Origin: Hyphomicrobium sp.
Lineage (GTDB): Bacteria > Pseudomonadota > Alphaproteobacteria > Rhizobiales > Hyphomicrobiaceae
DNA: 64,000 bases
NCBI GenBank assembly: GCA_002928735.1
Contig: PERL01000012.1
Location: 1-64,000, forward strand
Reading direction: 5' to 3'
Under the pieces are notes generated by a model. It had not been told where the DNA came from. It did no database searches and saw only the letters and a program-made list of their open reading frames with translations. Below are positions 8,006 through 18,420 of the stretch, piece after piece. Positions within the stretch are counted from its first letter, which is position 1. Each line of letters starts with the position of its first letter. The position numbers and the translations under genes were made by a program.

Positions 8006-9022
8006 TCAGTGCTCGATGCGCGACCAGATCCGCTTCTTGCCCAGGAACAGCAGCACGGTCGTCACGAGCAGGAATAAAAGGGCCTGCCAGCCGGTCGCCT
8101 TGCGCTGGTTCAGATGCGGGTCGGCGGCCCATGCCAGGAACGCGGCCACGTCGCGGGCGTGCTGGTCAAGCGTCGCAGGAACCAGCGCAACCCCGTTGGC
8201 ATCCTTGGGATAATCAACCGCCCCGTCGGCAAGAATGGCCGGCATGGCGATCTGATGACCCGGGAATGCCGCGTTGTAATTCATGCCGTCGGCGAGCGCA
8301 TTGCACACGTCCGGCTTGCCATCTTCACCGGGCGTAACCGAAGCGCACTGCTCGACCGGCTTGTCGCCAGCGCCTTCTGCGCCGACAAGCTTGAGGTGAC
8401 CGTTCTCCTCACGCACATACGAGGGAACATCCGTGTAGCCGGTCAGCAAGGCGTAGAGATAATCTTCGCCGCCCGCCTGATAGCCGGTCAGAATGTCCTT
8501 GAGCATGTGCGGGCCATGACCCAGCGCCGAGCCCTTATACTCGGGGTTGCGAGCCCGTGCGATCAGCGACAGGTCCGGCGGATAGGCGCCGTTCTGTGCA
8601 GCCCGCGCGGCCTTTTCGTTCTTGTAGGGCCCAAGGATACGATCCGAGAGCAAAGCGTCGCGCTCGAACATCTCGCCCGCATCATTGGGACCGTCTGGAA
8701 TCTTGTTCGGCCAATCCTTGGCGAGCGCCTTGACGGCCTCCTCCGGAAACTCCGGCCCGCCCGGCTGCACCAGGTTACGCCAGGACAGCCGCTCCAGCCC
8801 GTGACAGGCCGAGCAGACGTTCTGGTAAACCTGGAACCCGCGCTGCAGCTGCGCCCGGTCGAATTGACCCGTCAGCCCGTCGAACGACCAGCCGATGCGA
8901 GGGATCTCCGGACCGCCGCCAGCCGCGTGTGCGGGCGCTGCGGAGGCGAGGACCGCCGCGGCGAGACCCGCCGCGACGAAACTCTTCGATACAAAGGCCG
9001 AAGCCGTGGTCTTGCGTGTCAT
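8006..9022 (-). CDS. petC: Cytochrome c1 of the bc1 complex
   Basis: Cytochrome c1 passes electrons from the Rieske protein to soluble cytochrome c. The 338-aa product has a signal peptide (to about residue 33), heme-binding VCSACH (Cys70, Cys73, His74), NGAYPPDLSLI near 144-154, a GHQIAMP segment with Met260 as likely axial ligand, and a C-terminal anchor near 312-327. The start ATG at 9022 begins 13 bp after the cytochrome b stop. It is the last gene of a Rieske - cytochrome b - c1 operon ended by a strong terminator. The frame extends upstream to 9196 but that overlaps cytochrome b. Confidence 0.96.
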   Translation of the reverse strand: MTRKTTASAFVSKSFVAAGLAAAVLASAAPAHAAGGGPEIPRIGWSFDGLTGQFDRAQLQRGFQVYQNVCSACHGLERLSWRNLVQPGGPEFPEEAVKALAKDWPNKIPDGPNDAGEMFERDALLSDRILGPYKNEKAARAAQNGAYPPDLSLIARARNPEYKGSALGHGPHMLKDILTGYQAGGEDYLYALLTGYTDVPSYVREENGHLKLVGAEGAGDKPVEQCASVTPGEDGKPDVCNALADGMNYNAAFPGHQIAMPAILADGAVDYPKDANGVALVPATLDQHARDVAAFLAWAADPHLNQRKATGWQALLFLLVTTVLLFLGKKRIWSRIEH

Positions 9023-9035
9023 GGCTCGGTCCCCC

Positions 9036-10328
9036 TTAGCGCTTCTCAGGTGCGGCAGCCGCACCCGCAGGCAGCGGCGCTCCGCCACCTCCACTCCTGC
9101 CCAACACCGACTCGGTGATGGACCGCGGCAACTGCTTGGGCGTTTCAATAAGCCCCAGCAGCGGCAGCGCGACGAGGAAGAATGCAAAGTAGGCAACCGT
9201 GAAGAACTGCGACCAGAACACGTAAGGCTGTTCGGCAGGCTTCGAACCTAGCCATCCCAGCGCGATGCAGGTGAACACGAAGAACCAGAACGCAATCTTG
9301 TAGTACGGACGGTACTTCGCCGAACGCACGCGGCTGGTATCGAGCCAAGGCACGAAGACCAGCACCAGCACGGCTGCGAACATCGCGATCACGCCACCAA
9401 GCTTGTCCGGAACGGCACGCAGGATCGCGTAGAACGGCAAGAAGTACCATTCCGGCACGATGTGCGGCGGCGTCACCAGCGGATTAGCCGGCGTAAAGTT
9501 GTCGGCATGGCCCAGATAGTCCGGCATGATCAGCACGAACCAGGCGAACACGATCAGGAAGGCGAACAAGCCCACAGCATCCTTTGCGACTGCATAAGGA
9601 TACATCGGCACCGAATCCGACTTCGACTTGATGTCGAGACCCGTCGGGTTGTTTTGACCGGCCACGTGCAGCGCCCAGATGTGCAACACAACCAAGCCGA
9701 AGATCACGAACGGCAAGAGGTAGTGCAGCGAGAAGAAGCGGTTGAGCGTCACGCCCGTCACCGCATACCCGCCCCACAGCCACTCGGTGATCGCGGTCCC
9801 AAGCCCGGCCCAGATGCTATCCAGCGCCGAGAACAGGTTGGTGATCACGGTCACGCCCCAGAAGCTCATCTGGCCCCAGGGAAGTGCGTAGCCCATGAAA
9901 GCCGTGGCCATCATGGCGAGCAGGATGAACACGCCGAGGATCCAGAGCACTTCGCGCGGCGCCTTGTACGACCCGTAATAAAGACCGCGGAAGATGTGGA
10001 TGTAGACGGCGATGAAGAACATCGACGCGCCCACAGCGTGCATCGGCTGGATCAACCAACCGAAGTTCACGTTCCGGCGGATATGGTCGACGGACGCGAA
10101 CGCGCCTTCCGCGGTGGGCTGATAGTGCATGGCGAGCACGATGCCCGTCACGATCTGCGCCACGAGACAGAAGGTCAAAATGCCCCCGAAAGTCCACGCA
10201 TAGTTGAGGTTGCGCGGGGTCGGAAAGTCGACGAACTGCCCATGCATGAGGCGTGCGACGGGCAAACGCTCGTCGAACCACTTACCGATGGGCGATGTAG
10301 GCGTGTAATTCGACTCGTGAGCCGACAT
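9036..10328 (-). CDS. petB: Cytochrome b of the bc1 complex
   Basis: The 430-aa polytopic protein holds the two b-type hemes and both quinone sites. Heme-ligand histidines are in LAMHYQP and MHAVGA of the first pair of helices and in [12 protein letters not shown] of the fourth helix. The Qo-site PEWY motif is present in [15 protein letters not shown]. Length is normal for an undivided alphaproteobacterial cytochrome b, and the short C-terminal Gly/Ala-rich tail ([14 protein letters not shown]) is an add-on. It begins 12 bp after the Rieske gene. Confidence 0.97.
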   Translation of the reverse strand: MSAHESNYTPTSPIGKWFDERLPVARLMHGQFVDFPTPRNLNYAWTFGGILTFCLVAQIVTGIVLAMHYQPTAEGAFASVDHIRRNVNFGWLIQPMHAVGASMFFIAVYIHIFRGLYYGSYKAPREVLWILGVFILLAMMATAFMGYALPWGQMSFWGVTVITNLFSALDSIWAGLGTAITEWLWGGYAVTGVTLNRFFSLHYLLPFVIFGLVVLHIWALHVAGQNNPTGLDIKSKSDSVPMYPYAVAKDAVGLFAFLIVFAWFVLIMPDYLGHADNFTPANPLVTPPHIVPEWYFLPFYAILRAVPDKLGGVIAMFAAVLVLVFVPWLDTSRVRSAKYRPYYKIAFWFFVFTCIALGWLGSKPAEQPYVFWSQFFTVAYFAFFLVALPLLGLIETPKQLPRSITESVLGRSGGGGAPLPAGAAAAPEKR

Positions 10329-10340
10329 GCTGGTGCTCCC

Positions 10341-10916
10341 TTAGCCGATCTTGATTTTGCTATCGTTGACGAATGTATACGGCGGTACATCGAGGTTACG
10401 CGGGGCGGGGCCCTTTCGGATGCGTCCTGCCGTGTCGTAATGCGAACCGTGGCACGGACAGAACCAGCCACCGAATTCACCCCGGCTGTCGCCGATGGCC
10501 TGCCCCTTGGGAATGCAGCCCAAGTGCGTGCAGATCCCGATAAGGATCAGGTAGTTCTCATGTCCGGCTTTGGTCCGGTTCTCGTCCGTCGCGGGATCCG
10601 ACTCTGGCAGCGCCAGATTGCGGGCCGAGTTGTCGGGCAGTGCAGCCAAATCGACAGCTTTCGCCGCTTCGATCTCGGCCTTCGTGCGATTGCGAATAAA
10701 GATCGGCTTGCCGCGCCACATCGCTGTGATCGCCTGACCCTCTTTCACCGGCGCGAGATCGAGTTCCACCGAAGCCAGCGCCTGCGCGCTGGAGTCGGGG
10801 TTCATCTGCGCAACGAACGGCCAGAGCGTAATCGCGCCGCCCACGGCCGCGAACGCGCCGCCGGCAATAACGAGAAAGTCTCTGCGGTTGGGCTCTTCTT
10901 CTGCTGACGAAGCCAC
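10341..10916 (-). CDS. petA: Rieske iron-sulfur protein of the bc1 complex
   Basis: The 191-aa protein carries the Rieske [2Fe-2S] ligands in CTHLGC (Cys129, His131, Cys134) and CPCHGSHYD (Cys153, Cys155, His156). The N-terminal NRRDFLVIAGGAFAAVGG is a twin-arginine signal that also serves as membrane anchor. It is first in the petABC operon, and the region 10917-11150 must hold the promoter. Confidence 0.97.
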   Translation of the reverse strand: MASSAEEEPNRRDFLVIAGGAFAAVGGAITLWPFVAQMNPDSSAQALASVELDLAPVKEGQAITAMWRGKPIFIRNRTKAEIEAAKAVDLAALPDNSARNLALPESDPATDENRTKAGHENYLILIGICTHLGCIPKGQAIGDSRGEFGGWFCPCHGSHYDTAGRIRKGPAPRNLDVPPYTFVNDSKIKIG

Positions 10917-11223
10917 TTGGTCCTCCAGATATGTTCGGGTGGTCGATGTCTCAGCGAACCACCCCGTGCACGGCGTTGACCTGTACGTGATCGAGTGTTT
11001 CCACGCCGGCGAATCGGTGCTGAGCTTTTAGATAAACCGGCGCCCCTTATACTGCTATGTCGGTGCGCGCGGTTCGCGTCCTGAAGTCTTGCATCGTTTG
11101 GCCGCACCCTTTTGATAGGTTTTAACAGGCTCTTTGGGGTGCGTTTGATCGGTGGGACCGAAGAGGTGCTCATCCATGTCACACCCGCCGCCGTTTTGGG
11201 CCAGAAAAACCCAGGTCCGTCGC
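10917..11223. promoter_or_regulatory. Divergent intergenic region between petA and trmL
   Basis: The 307-bp stretch separates the minus-strand bc1 operon from plus-strand trmL and should contain both promoters. A gggtggt/accaccc inverted repeat at about 10936-10963 lies in the petA leader. No convincing -35/-10 pair or known operator is visible by eye. If trmL starts at an earlier ATG (11176) the region is shorter. Confidence 0.4.
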
Positions 11224-11688
11224 ATGCGCCTCGCCCTTTACCAGCCCGACATCCCGCAGAACACCGGCACGATTCTGCGCCTTGCCGCCTGCCTTGGCGT
11301 CCCCGTCGACATCATCGGCCCGGCCGGCTTCGACATGTCCGACCGCAATCTCCGCCGCGCCGGCCTCGACTACATCGCCCATGTCGACCTGACGCGTCAT
11401 CTCTCCTGGGAAAGTTTTATATCCGCCCACCGGGCCCAAGGCGCCGCCCGTCTCGTGCTGCTTTCGTCCAAGGCCGCGACGCCGCTCACCGCCTTCACAT
11501 TTTCCGAGTCCGACACTCTGCTTTTAGGCCGCGAGAGCGCCGGCGTCCCCGATGCCGTCCGCGACGCCTGTGAGGCCGCGGTCGTCATCCCGATCCGGCC
11601 CCCGCTTCGGTCGCTCAATGTGGCCATCGCCGCCGCCATGGTCTTGGGCGAAGCGCTCCGCCAGACCGGCGGCTACCCGGCCCTTTGA
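11224..11688 (+). CDS. trmL: tRNA (cytidine(34)-2'-O)-methyltransferase
   Basis: TrmL is a small SPOUT enzyme that methylates the wobble ribose of tRNA-Leu isoacceptors. The 154-aa product opens with MRLALYQPDIPQNTGTILRL, the family N-terminus, and ends with the knot motifs LLLGRESAGVPD and IPIRPPLRSLNVAIAAAMVL. An earlier in-frame ATG at 11176 would add 16 residues with no similarity to the family, so 11224 is chosen. It stands alone, convergent with a small membrane protein gene. Confidence 0.92.
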   Translation: MRLALYQPDIPQNTGTILRLAACLGVPVDIIGPAGFDMSDRNLRRAGLDYIAHVDLTRHLSWESFISAHRAQGAARLVLLSSKAATPLTAFTFSESDTLLLGRESAGVPDAVRDACEAAVVIPIRPPLRSLNVAIAAAMVLGEALRQTGGYPAL

Positions 11689-11692
11689 CGGG

Positions 11693-11896
11693 TCACCGGT
11701 TACCGCTCACCGCCAGGATTTTGCGCGCGATCACCACCGACGCCGGAATGGCGACAATGAAACCCGCCAGCGCAGCCCACGGCAACAATTCCGCCGCCTC
11801 GTTCGAAAGCGCCGGCGTCGCCAGAACCACGAGACCGAATACTCCGGCGAACACGATGCCGGTAACAATCCACATCAATACTGCGAGTTTAGGCAT
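11693..11896 (-). CDS. Small membrane protein with two transmembrane segments
   Basis: From the ATG at 11896, which has GGGAGG 9 nt upstream, the protein has 67 aa and two hydrophobic segments (LAVLMWIVTGIVFAGVFGLV and ALAGFIVAIPASVVIA). No domain is recognised. The stop lies 4 bp from the trmL stop. Confidence 0.65.
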   Translation of the reverse strand: MPKLAVLMWIVTGIVFAGVFGLVVLATPALSNEAAELLPWAALAGFIVAIPASVVIARKILAVSGNR

Positions 11897-12013
11897 GACA
11901 GGCCTCCCTGGCGTGCCGTCGCCGGACACGCACCATGAATTGCGTTGCCATGAAACCTGCCACGCCCACTGCCCGCGTCATTGATCCACGACAAATGCGA
12001 CAGCGCGCGCCCC

Positions 12014-13852
12014 CTAGTCGGCCGCCCCGTCCGCCAGGAACCCACCGGACTGCCGCTTCCACAGCGCCGCATAGAGGCCGCCCTGCGCAATGAGATCCGC
12101 GTGGCTCCCCTCCTCCACGATCCGCCCCTGATCCATGATCACCAGCCGGTCCATCGCCGCGATCGTCGACAGCCGGTGCGCAATCGCGATCACCGTTTTG
12201 CCCGCCATCAGATCGTTGAGGCTCTCCTGGATCGCCGCCTCCACCTCGCTATCGAGCGCGCTCGTCGCTTCATCCAGAACCAGGATCGGCGCATTCTTCA
12301 AAAGCACCCGCGCGATCGCGATCCGCTGCCGCTGCCCGCCCGAAAGCTTCACACCCCGCTCACCAACCATCGCGCTGAGCCCCGCACGCCCCCGCCCGTC
12401 ATTCAGCCCAGCGATGAACTGATCCGCCGACGCCTGCTGCATCGCGCGCGCCACCTCCTCCGGGCTGGCATCCGGCCGGCCATACAGCAGATTGTCCCCG
12501 ACAGAGCGGTGCAGCAGCGCCGTATCCTGCGTCACGACACCGATCGCCTGCCGCAGGCTCTCCTGCGTCACGTCGCGGATATCCTGCCCGTCGATCACAA
12601 CGCGCCCCGCCTCCGGCTCGAAGAACCGCAAGAGCAGATTGACCAGCGTTGACTTTCCCGCCCCCGACCGCCCGACGATGCCGACCTTCTCACCCGGCGC
12701 GATCCGCAAGTTCAAATCCTGAATAACGCCCCGGCCTTTGCCGTAGTGGAACGTCACCTTGTCGAACGCGATCTCCCCCTTCCGCACGATCAGCGCCGGC
12801 GCCCCCGGCTTGTCCTCGATCCCCAACGGCTTCGACAGCGTGTTGGCACCGTCTCGCACCACGCCCATGCTCTCAAATAGCCCCGCCACCTGCCACAGCA
12901 CCCAATCGGAAAGCGCATCGAGCCGCATCGCGAGGCTCGTCGCCACCGCAATCGCCCCCACCGTCACCAGCGCCGCTTGCCAAAGAAAAATCGAGACGAT
13001 CAGCGTCACCGCCATCAGGCCGTAGTTCAAAAGCCGCAGGCACACATTCATCTGCGTCACGAGACGCATCTGCCCGTGCACCGTCTCCATAAAAGCCGCC
13101 ATACTCTCCTTCGCGTAGGCATCCTCCGCCGCCGTATGCGCGAAAAGCTTCACCGATGTGATGTTCGTGTAGCTGTCGATCACGCGCCCCGTCATCACCG
13201 AGCGCGCATCCGCCTGAGCCTCCGACAACCGCGCCAGCCGCGGCATGAAATACGTCCCCGCCGCAATGTACGACGCGATCCAAACCGCCAGCGGAATAGC
13301 CAACCGCCAGTCCGCCGAAACCAGAACCACCATCGCGCTCGCCACATAAACGATGGCGTAAACGATGGTGTTGATCACCCGCTCCACACTGTCGCGCACC
13401 GCAAGCGCCGTCTGCATCAGCGTATTCGCGATCCGCCCAGCGAAATCGTCCTGATAGAACGACAGCGACTGGCGCAGCATGTATCGATGCCCCTGCCAGC
13501 GGATCATCATCGGAAAATTGCCGGCAAACGACTGGTGGAAGATGAACTCCCACGTCACCGCCAGGATTGGCAGAACCACGAGCGCCAGCAGCGCCATGCG
13601 CCACACGTCACCGCCGTGCACCTCGAAAAACGTCGCCCGGTCCGCCGTCGACATCAGATCGACGAACCGCCCGACATAATCGAGCATCACGATCTCGAGC
13701 GCCGCAATCGCCGCCGTCAAAAGCGCAATGCCGAGCACAATCGGCCACACCGGCTTGACGTAATGCCAGAAGAACGCGGGCAACCCTTCAGGCGGCGGCG
13801 CCAGTGGCACCGCCCGATAGGGATCGATCAGCCTCTCAAAAAATGAAAACAT
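12014..13852 (-). CDS. ABC-type exporter, fused permease and ATPase (copy 2 of a tandem pair)
   Basis: The 612-aa half-transporter has six predicted membrane segments in residues 30-320 and an ATPase domain with Walker [10 protein letters not shown] (394-402), signature LSGGQRQR (503-510) and Walker [13 protein letters not shown]. It belongs to the MsbA/LmrA-like group that exports lipids, peptides or drugs. The start MFSFFERLIDPYR at 13852 resembles the start of the upstream copy. It lies 81 bp downstream of a close paralogue, and the two may work as a heterodimer. Substrate unknown. Confidence 0.9.
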   Translation of the reverse strand: MFSFFERLIDPYRAVPLAPPPEGLPAFFWHYVKPVWPIVLGIALLTAAIAALEIVMLDYVGRFVDLMSTADRATFFEVHGGDVWRMALLALVVLPILAVTWEFIFHQSFAGNFPMMIRWQGHRYMLRQSLSFYQDDFAGRIANTLMQTALAVRDSVERVINTIVYAIVYVASAMVVLVSADWRLAIPLAVWIASYIAAGTYFMPRLARLSEAQADARSVMTGRVIDSYTNITSVKLFAHTAAEDAYAKESMAAFMETVHGQMRLVTQMNVCLRLLNYGLMAVTLIVSIFLWQAALVTVGAIAVATSLAMRLDALSDWVLWQVAGLFESMGVVRDGANTLSKPLGIEDKPGAPALIVRKGEIAFDKVTFHYGKGRGVIQDLNLRIAPGEKVGIVGRSGAGKSTLVNLLLRFFEPEAGRVVIDGQDIRDVTQESLRQAIGVVTQDTALLHRSVGDNLLYGRPDASPEEVARAMQQASADQFIAGLNDGRGRAGLSAMVGERGVKLSGGQRQRIAIARVLLKNAPILVLDEATSALDSEVEAAIQESLNDLMAGKTVIAIAHRLSTIAAMDRLVIMDQGRIVEEGSHADLIAQGGLYAALWKRQSGGFLADGAAD

Positions 13853-13933
13853 AACGGCACGCCTTAAGCATAAACCGGGACCGCCGTATGACATAAGCCG
13901 CTGGTAATTCAAACCGCGGCCACAACCCGGCAA

Positions 13934-15808
13934 TTACTCCGCCGCTTCCTGCCCCAGGAACCCGCCGGATTGCCGCTTCCACAGATCGGAATAAAGCCCG
14001 CCGCGCCGCAACAGATCCGTGTGTGAACCCTCTTCCACGATCCGCCCCTGGTCCATGATCACCAGCCGGTCCATCGCCGCGATCGTCGACAGCCTGTGCG
14101 CAATCGCGATCACGGTCTTATCCGCCATCAGCTCGCGCAAACTCTCCTGAATCGCCGCTTCCACTTCACTGTCGAGCGCACTCGTCGCCTCGTCGAGAAT
14201 GAGGATCGGCGCGTTCTTCAGGAGCACGCGGGCAATCGCGATCCGCTGCCGCTGCCCGCCGGATAGCTTCACGCCCCGTTCGCCCACATGCGCCGAAAGC
14301 CCCCGCCGCCCCGCCAGATCTTCAAGATCCGGAATGAAATGATCCGCGTGCGCGCGCTTGGCCGCGAGCTTCGCCGCCTCAAGTCCCGCCTCCGGCCGCC
14401 CGTACATGATGTTGTCCAGCACCGAGCGATGCAGCAGCGACGTATCCTGCGTCACGAGCCCGATCTGCGACCTGAGGCTCTCCTGCGTCACATCCGCGAT
14501 ATCCTGCCCGTCGATCAGAATACGCCCCCTCTCCAGATCGTAGAACCGCATCAGCAGACTGACGAGCGTCGACTTGCCTGCCCCCGACCGCCCCACGAGC
14601 CCGACTTTCTCACCCGGCGCAATCGTCAGCGACAACCCGTCGATGACGCCTCCGCGCCGCGTGTCGCCGTACGACTTTACCCGTCCATAGCGGAACGTCA
14701 CGTCCTCGAACGCGATCTCGCCCTTCGGCACCGTCAGCGCCGCCGCCTTTGACTTATCGAGAACCGTCCACGGCCGCGAGATCGTCTCCATGCTCTCGTA
14801 CGCAATGCCAAGGTTTTCGAAGATCCCGGCCACCGTCCACATCACCCAGCCGGACATGTTCACAATCCGGATCGTAAGCCCCATCACCAGCGCGATGGCG
14901 CCAATCGTCACCGCCTGCGTGCTCCAGAGCGATATAGCAAGTGCCGACATGCCCACCAGCAACAGCCCGTTCAGCGCAAACAGTGACGTCTCCATCAGCG
15001 TCGTCAGCCGCAATTGCACCTGCAGCTTGTCAAGCTGCTCCTGCATCGCCGACTTCGCATATGCATCCTCGCGCTCCGTATGCGCAAAGAGCTTCACCGT
15101 CAGAATGTTCGTGTAGCTGTCGACAATCCGCCCGGTCAGCATGGAGCGTGCTTCGCTGGTCTCGATCGCCCGCGCCTTCAACCGCGGAATGAAATAGCGC
15201 AGCACGAACACATAGGCCGCGAACCACACCACCAGCGGACCAACCAACCGCAGATCGGCCTGCGCGAACAGAACCAATGCCGTCAGCCAGTAGACCGCCA
15301 CGAACCACACCGCGTCGATGGACTGCACGACGCTCTCGCGCACCGCCGGCCCCGCCTGCATCACCTTGTTGGCGACACGGCCTGCGAAATCGTTCTGGAA
15401 GAAGCCCAAACTCTGCCGCAGCACATAGGCATGGCTCTGCCACCGGATCAGCGTGGTGAACGATCCCCCGATCATCTGATGCTTGACGAGATCGTGCACG
15501 AACGAGACGGCAGGCCTCAGAACGGCCGCCACGAACGCCATGAACAAAAGAAGCCGCCCGTTGTCGGCAATGAACGTCTCCGGATTGGCCGCCTCCCGCA
15601 TCCGGTCGACGAGCGACCCGACGAAAGCAAACAGCGACGCCTCCAGCACCCCCGCGCAGAACCCCATGAACAAGAGCAACGCGAATACCGGCCAGCTCTG
15701 GCCGACGAAGTGCCAATAAAACGCAGCCAGTGTCCCCGGTGGCCGCTGCGTGACATCCCCGGCAAAGGGATCGATATGTTTTTCAAAGCGTTCGAACAGC
15801 CGGGACAA
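13934..15808 (-). CDS. ABC-type exporter, fused permease and ATPase (copy 1 of a tandem pair)
   Basis: This 624-aa half-transporter has the same plan as its neighbour: membrane part first, then [17 protein letters not shown] and [12 protein letters not shown]. The start is placed at a TTG (15808) because the protein then begins [16 protein letters not shown], parallel to the paralogue; the open frame upstream is not protein-like and runs over the divergent hemF promoter. The ribosome site is weak, so the start is uncertain. It is first of the two-gene exporter unit. Confidence 0.88.
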   Translation of the reverse strand: MSRLFERFEKHIDPFAGDVTQRPPGTLAAFYWHFVGQSWPVFALLLFMGFCAGVLEASLFAFVGSLVDRMREAANPETFIADNGRLLLFMAFVAAVLRPAVSFVHDLVKHQMIGGSFTTLIRWQSHAYVLRQSLGFFQNDFAGRVANKVMQAGPAVRESVVQSIDAVWFVAVYWLTALVLFAQADLRLVGPLVVWFAAYVFVLRYFIPRLKARAIETSEARSMLTGRIVDSYTNILTVKLFAHTEREDAYAKSAMQEQLDKLQVQLRLTTLMETSLFALNGLLLVGMSALAISLWSTQAVTIGAIALVMGLTIRIVNMSGWVMWTVAGIFENLGIAYESMETISRPWTVLDKSKAAALTVPKGEIAFEDVTFRYGRVKSYGDTRRGGVIDGLSLTIAPGEKVGLVGRSGAGKSTLVSLLMRFYDLERGRILIDGQDIADVTQESLRSQIGLVTQDTSLLHRSVLDNIMYGRPEAGLEAAKLAAKRAHADHFIPDLEDLAGRRGLSAHVGERGVKLSGGQRQRIAIARVLLKNAPILILDEATSALDSEVEAAIQESLRELMADKTVIAIAHRLSTIAAMDRLVIMDQGRIVEEGSHTDLLRRGGLYSDLWKRQSGGFLGQEAAE

Positions 15809-16000
15809 AAGGGGATCGCTTTCTGCTGCTGGGATGCGGGCGAGTGTGGGGAGAACGTACGGGCGGCAAACCCGTTCACGATGGGTGCGTCCCGGCCCTT
15901 CACGGCGGGCCCGGAATACACTATCGGCTGGGGCAAGGTCGTGCCAGAACCGTGGCGCGAACGAGCCCAAACGCCACACCGATACGAAAGACCGGTCCCG

Positions 16001-16921
16001 ATGGATGCCAAAACCGATCTCCTACCCGAACGCAAGGCTAAAGCCCGTGCCTGGTTTGAAACCCTGCGCGACGACATCTGTGCGGCCTTCGAAAAACTCG
16101 ATGACGATCTTCCCGCCGGCGGGCCAACCTCGGACCAGAAGCCCGGCCGCTTTGTCCGCACCCCCTGGAACCGCGCCGAACATACTGGCACCGATCCCTC
16201 AGCCGACCTCGGCGGCGGGGTGATGTCCATCATGCACGGCCGCGTCTTCGAAAAAGTCGGCGTCCACACCTCCACGGTTCACGGCGAGTTCGCCCCCGAA
16301 TTCCGCAAGCAGATCCCCGGCGCCGAGGAAGACCCGCGCTTTTGGGCGTCCGGCATCTCACTCATCGCCCACATGCACAACCCGCACGTCCCCGCCGTCC
16401 ACATGAACACGCGCATGGTCGTAACGTCGAAATGGTGGTTCGGCGGCGGCGCCGATCTCACCCCCGTTCTCGACCGCCGCCGCACGCAGAAGGACGCCGA
16501 CACGCTGGCCTTCCACGCCGCCATGTATCAGGCCTGCGAAGCCCACAAGATCGCCGACTACAAGCGCTACAAGGAATGGTGCGACGAGTATTTCTATCTG
16601 CCCCACCGCAAGGAAATGCGCGGCATCGGCGGCATCTTCTACGATTACCTGACGCCATCGGAAGAGGACGGCGGCTTCGATGCGGCGCTCGCCTTCACGC
16701 AAGATGTCGGCCGCGCCTTCCGCAACGTCTATCCCATGCTCGTGCGCGGCAACTGGACGACGCCGTGGACCGAAGCCGACCGCGAAGAGCAGTTGATCCG
16801 CCGTGGCCGCTACGTGGAATACAATCTGCTCTACGACCGCGGCACCATGTTCGGCCTTAAGACCGGCGGCAACGTCGAGAGCATACTCTCCTCCATGCCC
16901 CCCGTCGTGAAGTGGCCTTAA
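16001..16921 (+). CDS. hemF: Oxygen-dependent coproporphyrinogen III oxidase
   Basis: HemF uses O2 to convert coproporphyrinogen III to protoporphyrinogen IX in heme synthesis. The 306-aa protein has the full family pattern: [64 protein letters not shown] and the C-terminal [19 protein letters not shown]. The ATG at 16001 starts at [12 protein letters not shown]; the longer frame upstream overlaps the divergent exporter gene. A good terminator follows. The aerobic enzyme fits with the bc1 operon and SOD in showing an oxygen-respiring organism. Confidence 0.97.
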   Translation: MDAKTDLLPERKAKARAWFETLRDDICAAFEKLDDDLPAGGPTSDQKPGRFVRTPWNRAEHTGTDPSADLGGGVMSIMHGRVFEKVGVHTSTVHGEFAPEFRKQIPGAEEDPRFWASGISLIAHMHNPHVPAVHMNTRMVVTSKWWFGGGADLTPVLDRRRTQKDADTLAFHAAMYQACEAHKIADYKRYKEWCDEYFYLPHRKEMRGIGGIFYDYLTPSEEDGGFDAALAFTQDVGRAFRNVYPMLVRGNWTTPWTEADREEQLIRRGRYVEYNLLYDRGTMFGLKTGGNVESILSSMPPVVKWP

Positions 16922-17019
16922 ACGGCCCCAACTGTCGTCAAACTGTCAGACGCCGCTGCAACAGTACAGCCGCAGGCTGGCGGAGTATTGGCCAGTATTG
17001 CGATTATTGCCTAGATTCA

Positions 17020-17056
17020 GCCGGCGGCTTCCTCACGCGACGCCGCCGGCTTTTCC
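17020..17056 (+). terminator. Rho-independent terminator after hemF
   Basis: A perfect 9-bp stem GCCGGCGGC / GCCGCCGGC with a 13-nt loop is followed by TTTT. It lies about 100 bp after the hemF stop and ends at the stop of the converging gene. Confidence 0.8.
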
Positions 17057-18276
17057 TAGTCTCGCGCCATTTCAGCCGCGACCTCGTCGAACACCTGCGC
17101 AAACAGAACCGCGCCGTCATTCTTGACGTTCGTATCCATCCGCTCGTCGAGCGCCTTGAGCAATTCCGCCCCCGTCTTGCCGCGAACGATCGTGTTGCGC
17201 CCATAGGCCCCACGCTCGAAAAAGTTCGGCGTCGTGGCCGCCCGTCCCGCCGGCGTCATCATCTCCAGCCCCGTTGCCGGCCCGGCCAGATTCATCAGCT
17301 CGATCTCCGCCCCCGACAGGCGCGTCTTGCCACGCTTGTCGGCCAGCTCCTTCAGACCGAGAAGTTTGAGAACCTGCAACCACGGTCCAATATCGCCGTC
17401 GATGTTAATGGCGTGAATGCCATAGCCTTTGGCGGTCCGGCCCAGCGCCTGATGCCGGCTCCACTCGTTCGGCACCGACTTCGACACCGCCAGCATACGC
17501 GTTAGAATCTGCGCCTTGCGCTGATATTTTTTACGAGCGTCCTCCGTCCGCGCACGAGCCGCCATGTCCTTTAGTCGCGCGATGAACCCCGGCCCATGTT
17601 TGACGAGTTCGCTCGTCGAATTGGCCGACAGCAGCTGCGCATATCCAATCGCCGTCGAAATCGGCGTGCCCTTTTTGGTGATGGGATGGATGCCCGCCAC
17701 CATATCCGCCGTGCCAAGCCCGCTGGTCTCCAGCGCATAGACGCGCACGACCTGTTCTTTCGTCAGCCCAACGCGCAACGCCTCCCGCGCATACCGCCGC
17801 TTGAATTCGCGCTCGGCAATGCGCTCCGGCACGAACCCGAATTGCTCCCGCGCATGGGCTAGAAAATCATCAACGCCGGGAAGCGGCTCACGTGGCGGCT
17901 TCTTTTCCGCCTGCGCCTCTTGGAATTTCGCCCAGCGCTTCGCGAGATCAGCGGACAACTTCGGGCCCGTGTAGTCCGGCGGAAAGCCCTTCGCATAGTC
18001 TTTCGCGGTGATCGCCTGATCGGCAGCCCGCTTTTTGCGCCGCGCCGCACGCTTCTCGCTAACCTCGTCCCAGAACTCATCGAGCGTCAGGTTGTAGAAG
18101 CGCCGGGCCGACATGTACGTCTCGAACGTCCGCCGCTCGGACGCCGAAAGCCCCGCAGCGAAATTGCGCTCGGGCGACGCCACGGCCGGCGAGGGGGCAG
18201 CCGTCGCCAACGCCACCAACACCAGGGCAACAACCGCGATCATCACACGGCCGATCTGCCAAAGACCCACACTCAT
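17056..18276 (-). CDS. Secreted protein with a lysozyme/transglycosylase-like core
   Basis: From the ATG at 18276 (AGGTGAA ribosome site) the product has 406 aa. An N-terminal hydrophobic signal or anchor (MIAVVALVLVALATAA) precedes an Arg/Lys/Ala-rich helical section. The middle holds YALETSGLGTADMVAG followed by STAIGYAQLLSANSTSEL, an arrangement like the catalytic Glu and GYxQ segment of soluble lytic transglycosylases. A role in peptidoglycan cleavage is therefore possible. The C-terminal part (KTRLSGAEIELMNLAGP, NFFERGAYGRNTIVR) is not recognised. The family assignment is tentative. Confidence 0.62.
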   Translation of the reverse strand: MSVGLWQIGRVMIAVVALVLVALATAAPSPAVASPERNFAAGLSASERRTFETYMSARRFYNLTLDEFWDEVSEKRAARRKKRAADQAITAKDYAKGFPPDYTGPKLSADLAKRWAKFQEAQAEKKPPREPLPGVDDFLAHAREQFGFVPERIAEREFKRRYAREALRVGLTKEQVVRVYALETSGLGTADMVAGIHPITKKGTPISTAIGYAQLLSANSTSELVKHGPGFIARLKDMAARARTEDARKKYQRKAQILTRMLAVSKSVPNEWSRHQALGRTAKGYGIHAINIDGDIGPWLQVLKLLGLKELADKRGKTRLSGAEIELMNLAGPATGLEMMTPAGRAATTPNFFERGAYGRNTIVRGKTGAELLKALDERMDTNVKNDGAVLFAQVFDEVAAEMARD

Positions 18277-18420
18277 ATCGATCTTCACCTGAAAAACCGT
18301 CCGCCCACGACTGTATTGCTCACGATTCGCTCGGATTTGGTCATGCGAAGTCGCGCGAAATGCGGCAGAGGGAGTATGGTCGCGCGCGATCAAGTATGAC
18401 CCGGAACACACCTTAAGCCC

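Noticed and set aside
9462-10907. 481-codon plus-strand open frame
   Set aside because: It runs antisense to cytochrome b and the Rieske gene, both certain, and looks like a GC-frame shadow.
15014-16000. Long upstream extension of the hemF frame
   Set aside because: It overlaps the divergent ABC exporter and is Arg/His-rich shadow sequence; HemF begins normally at 16001.
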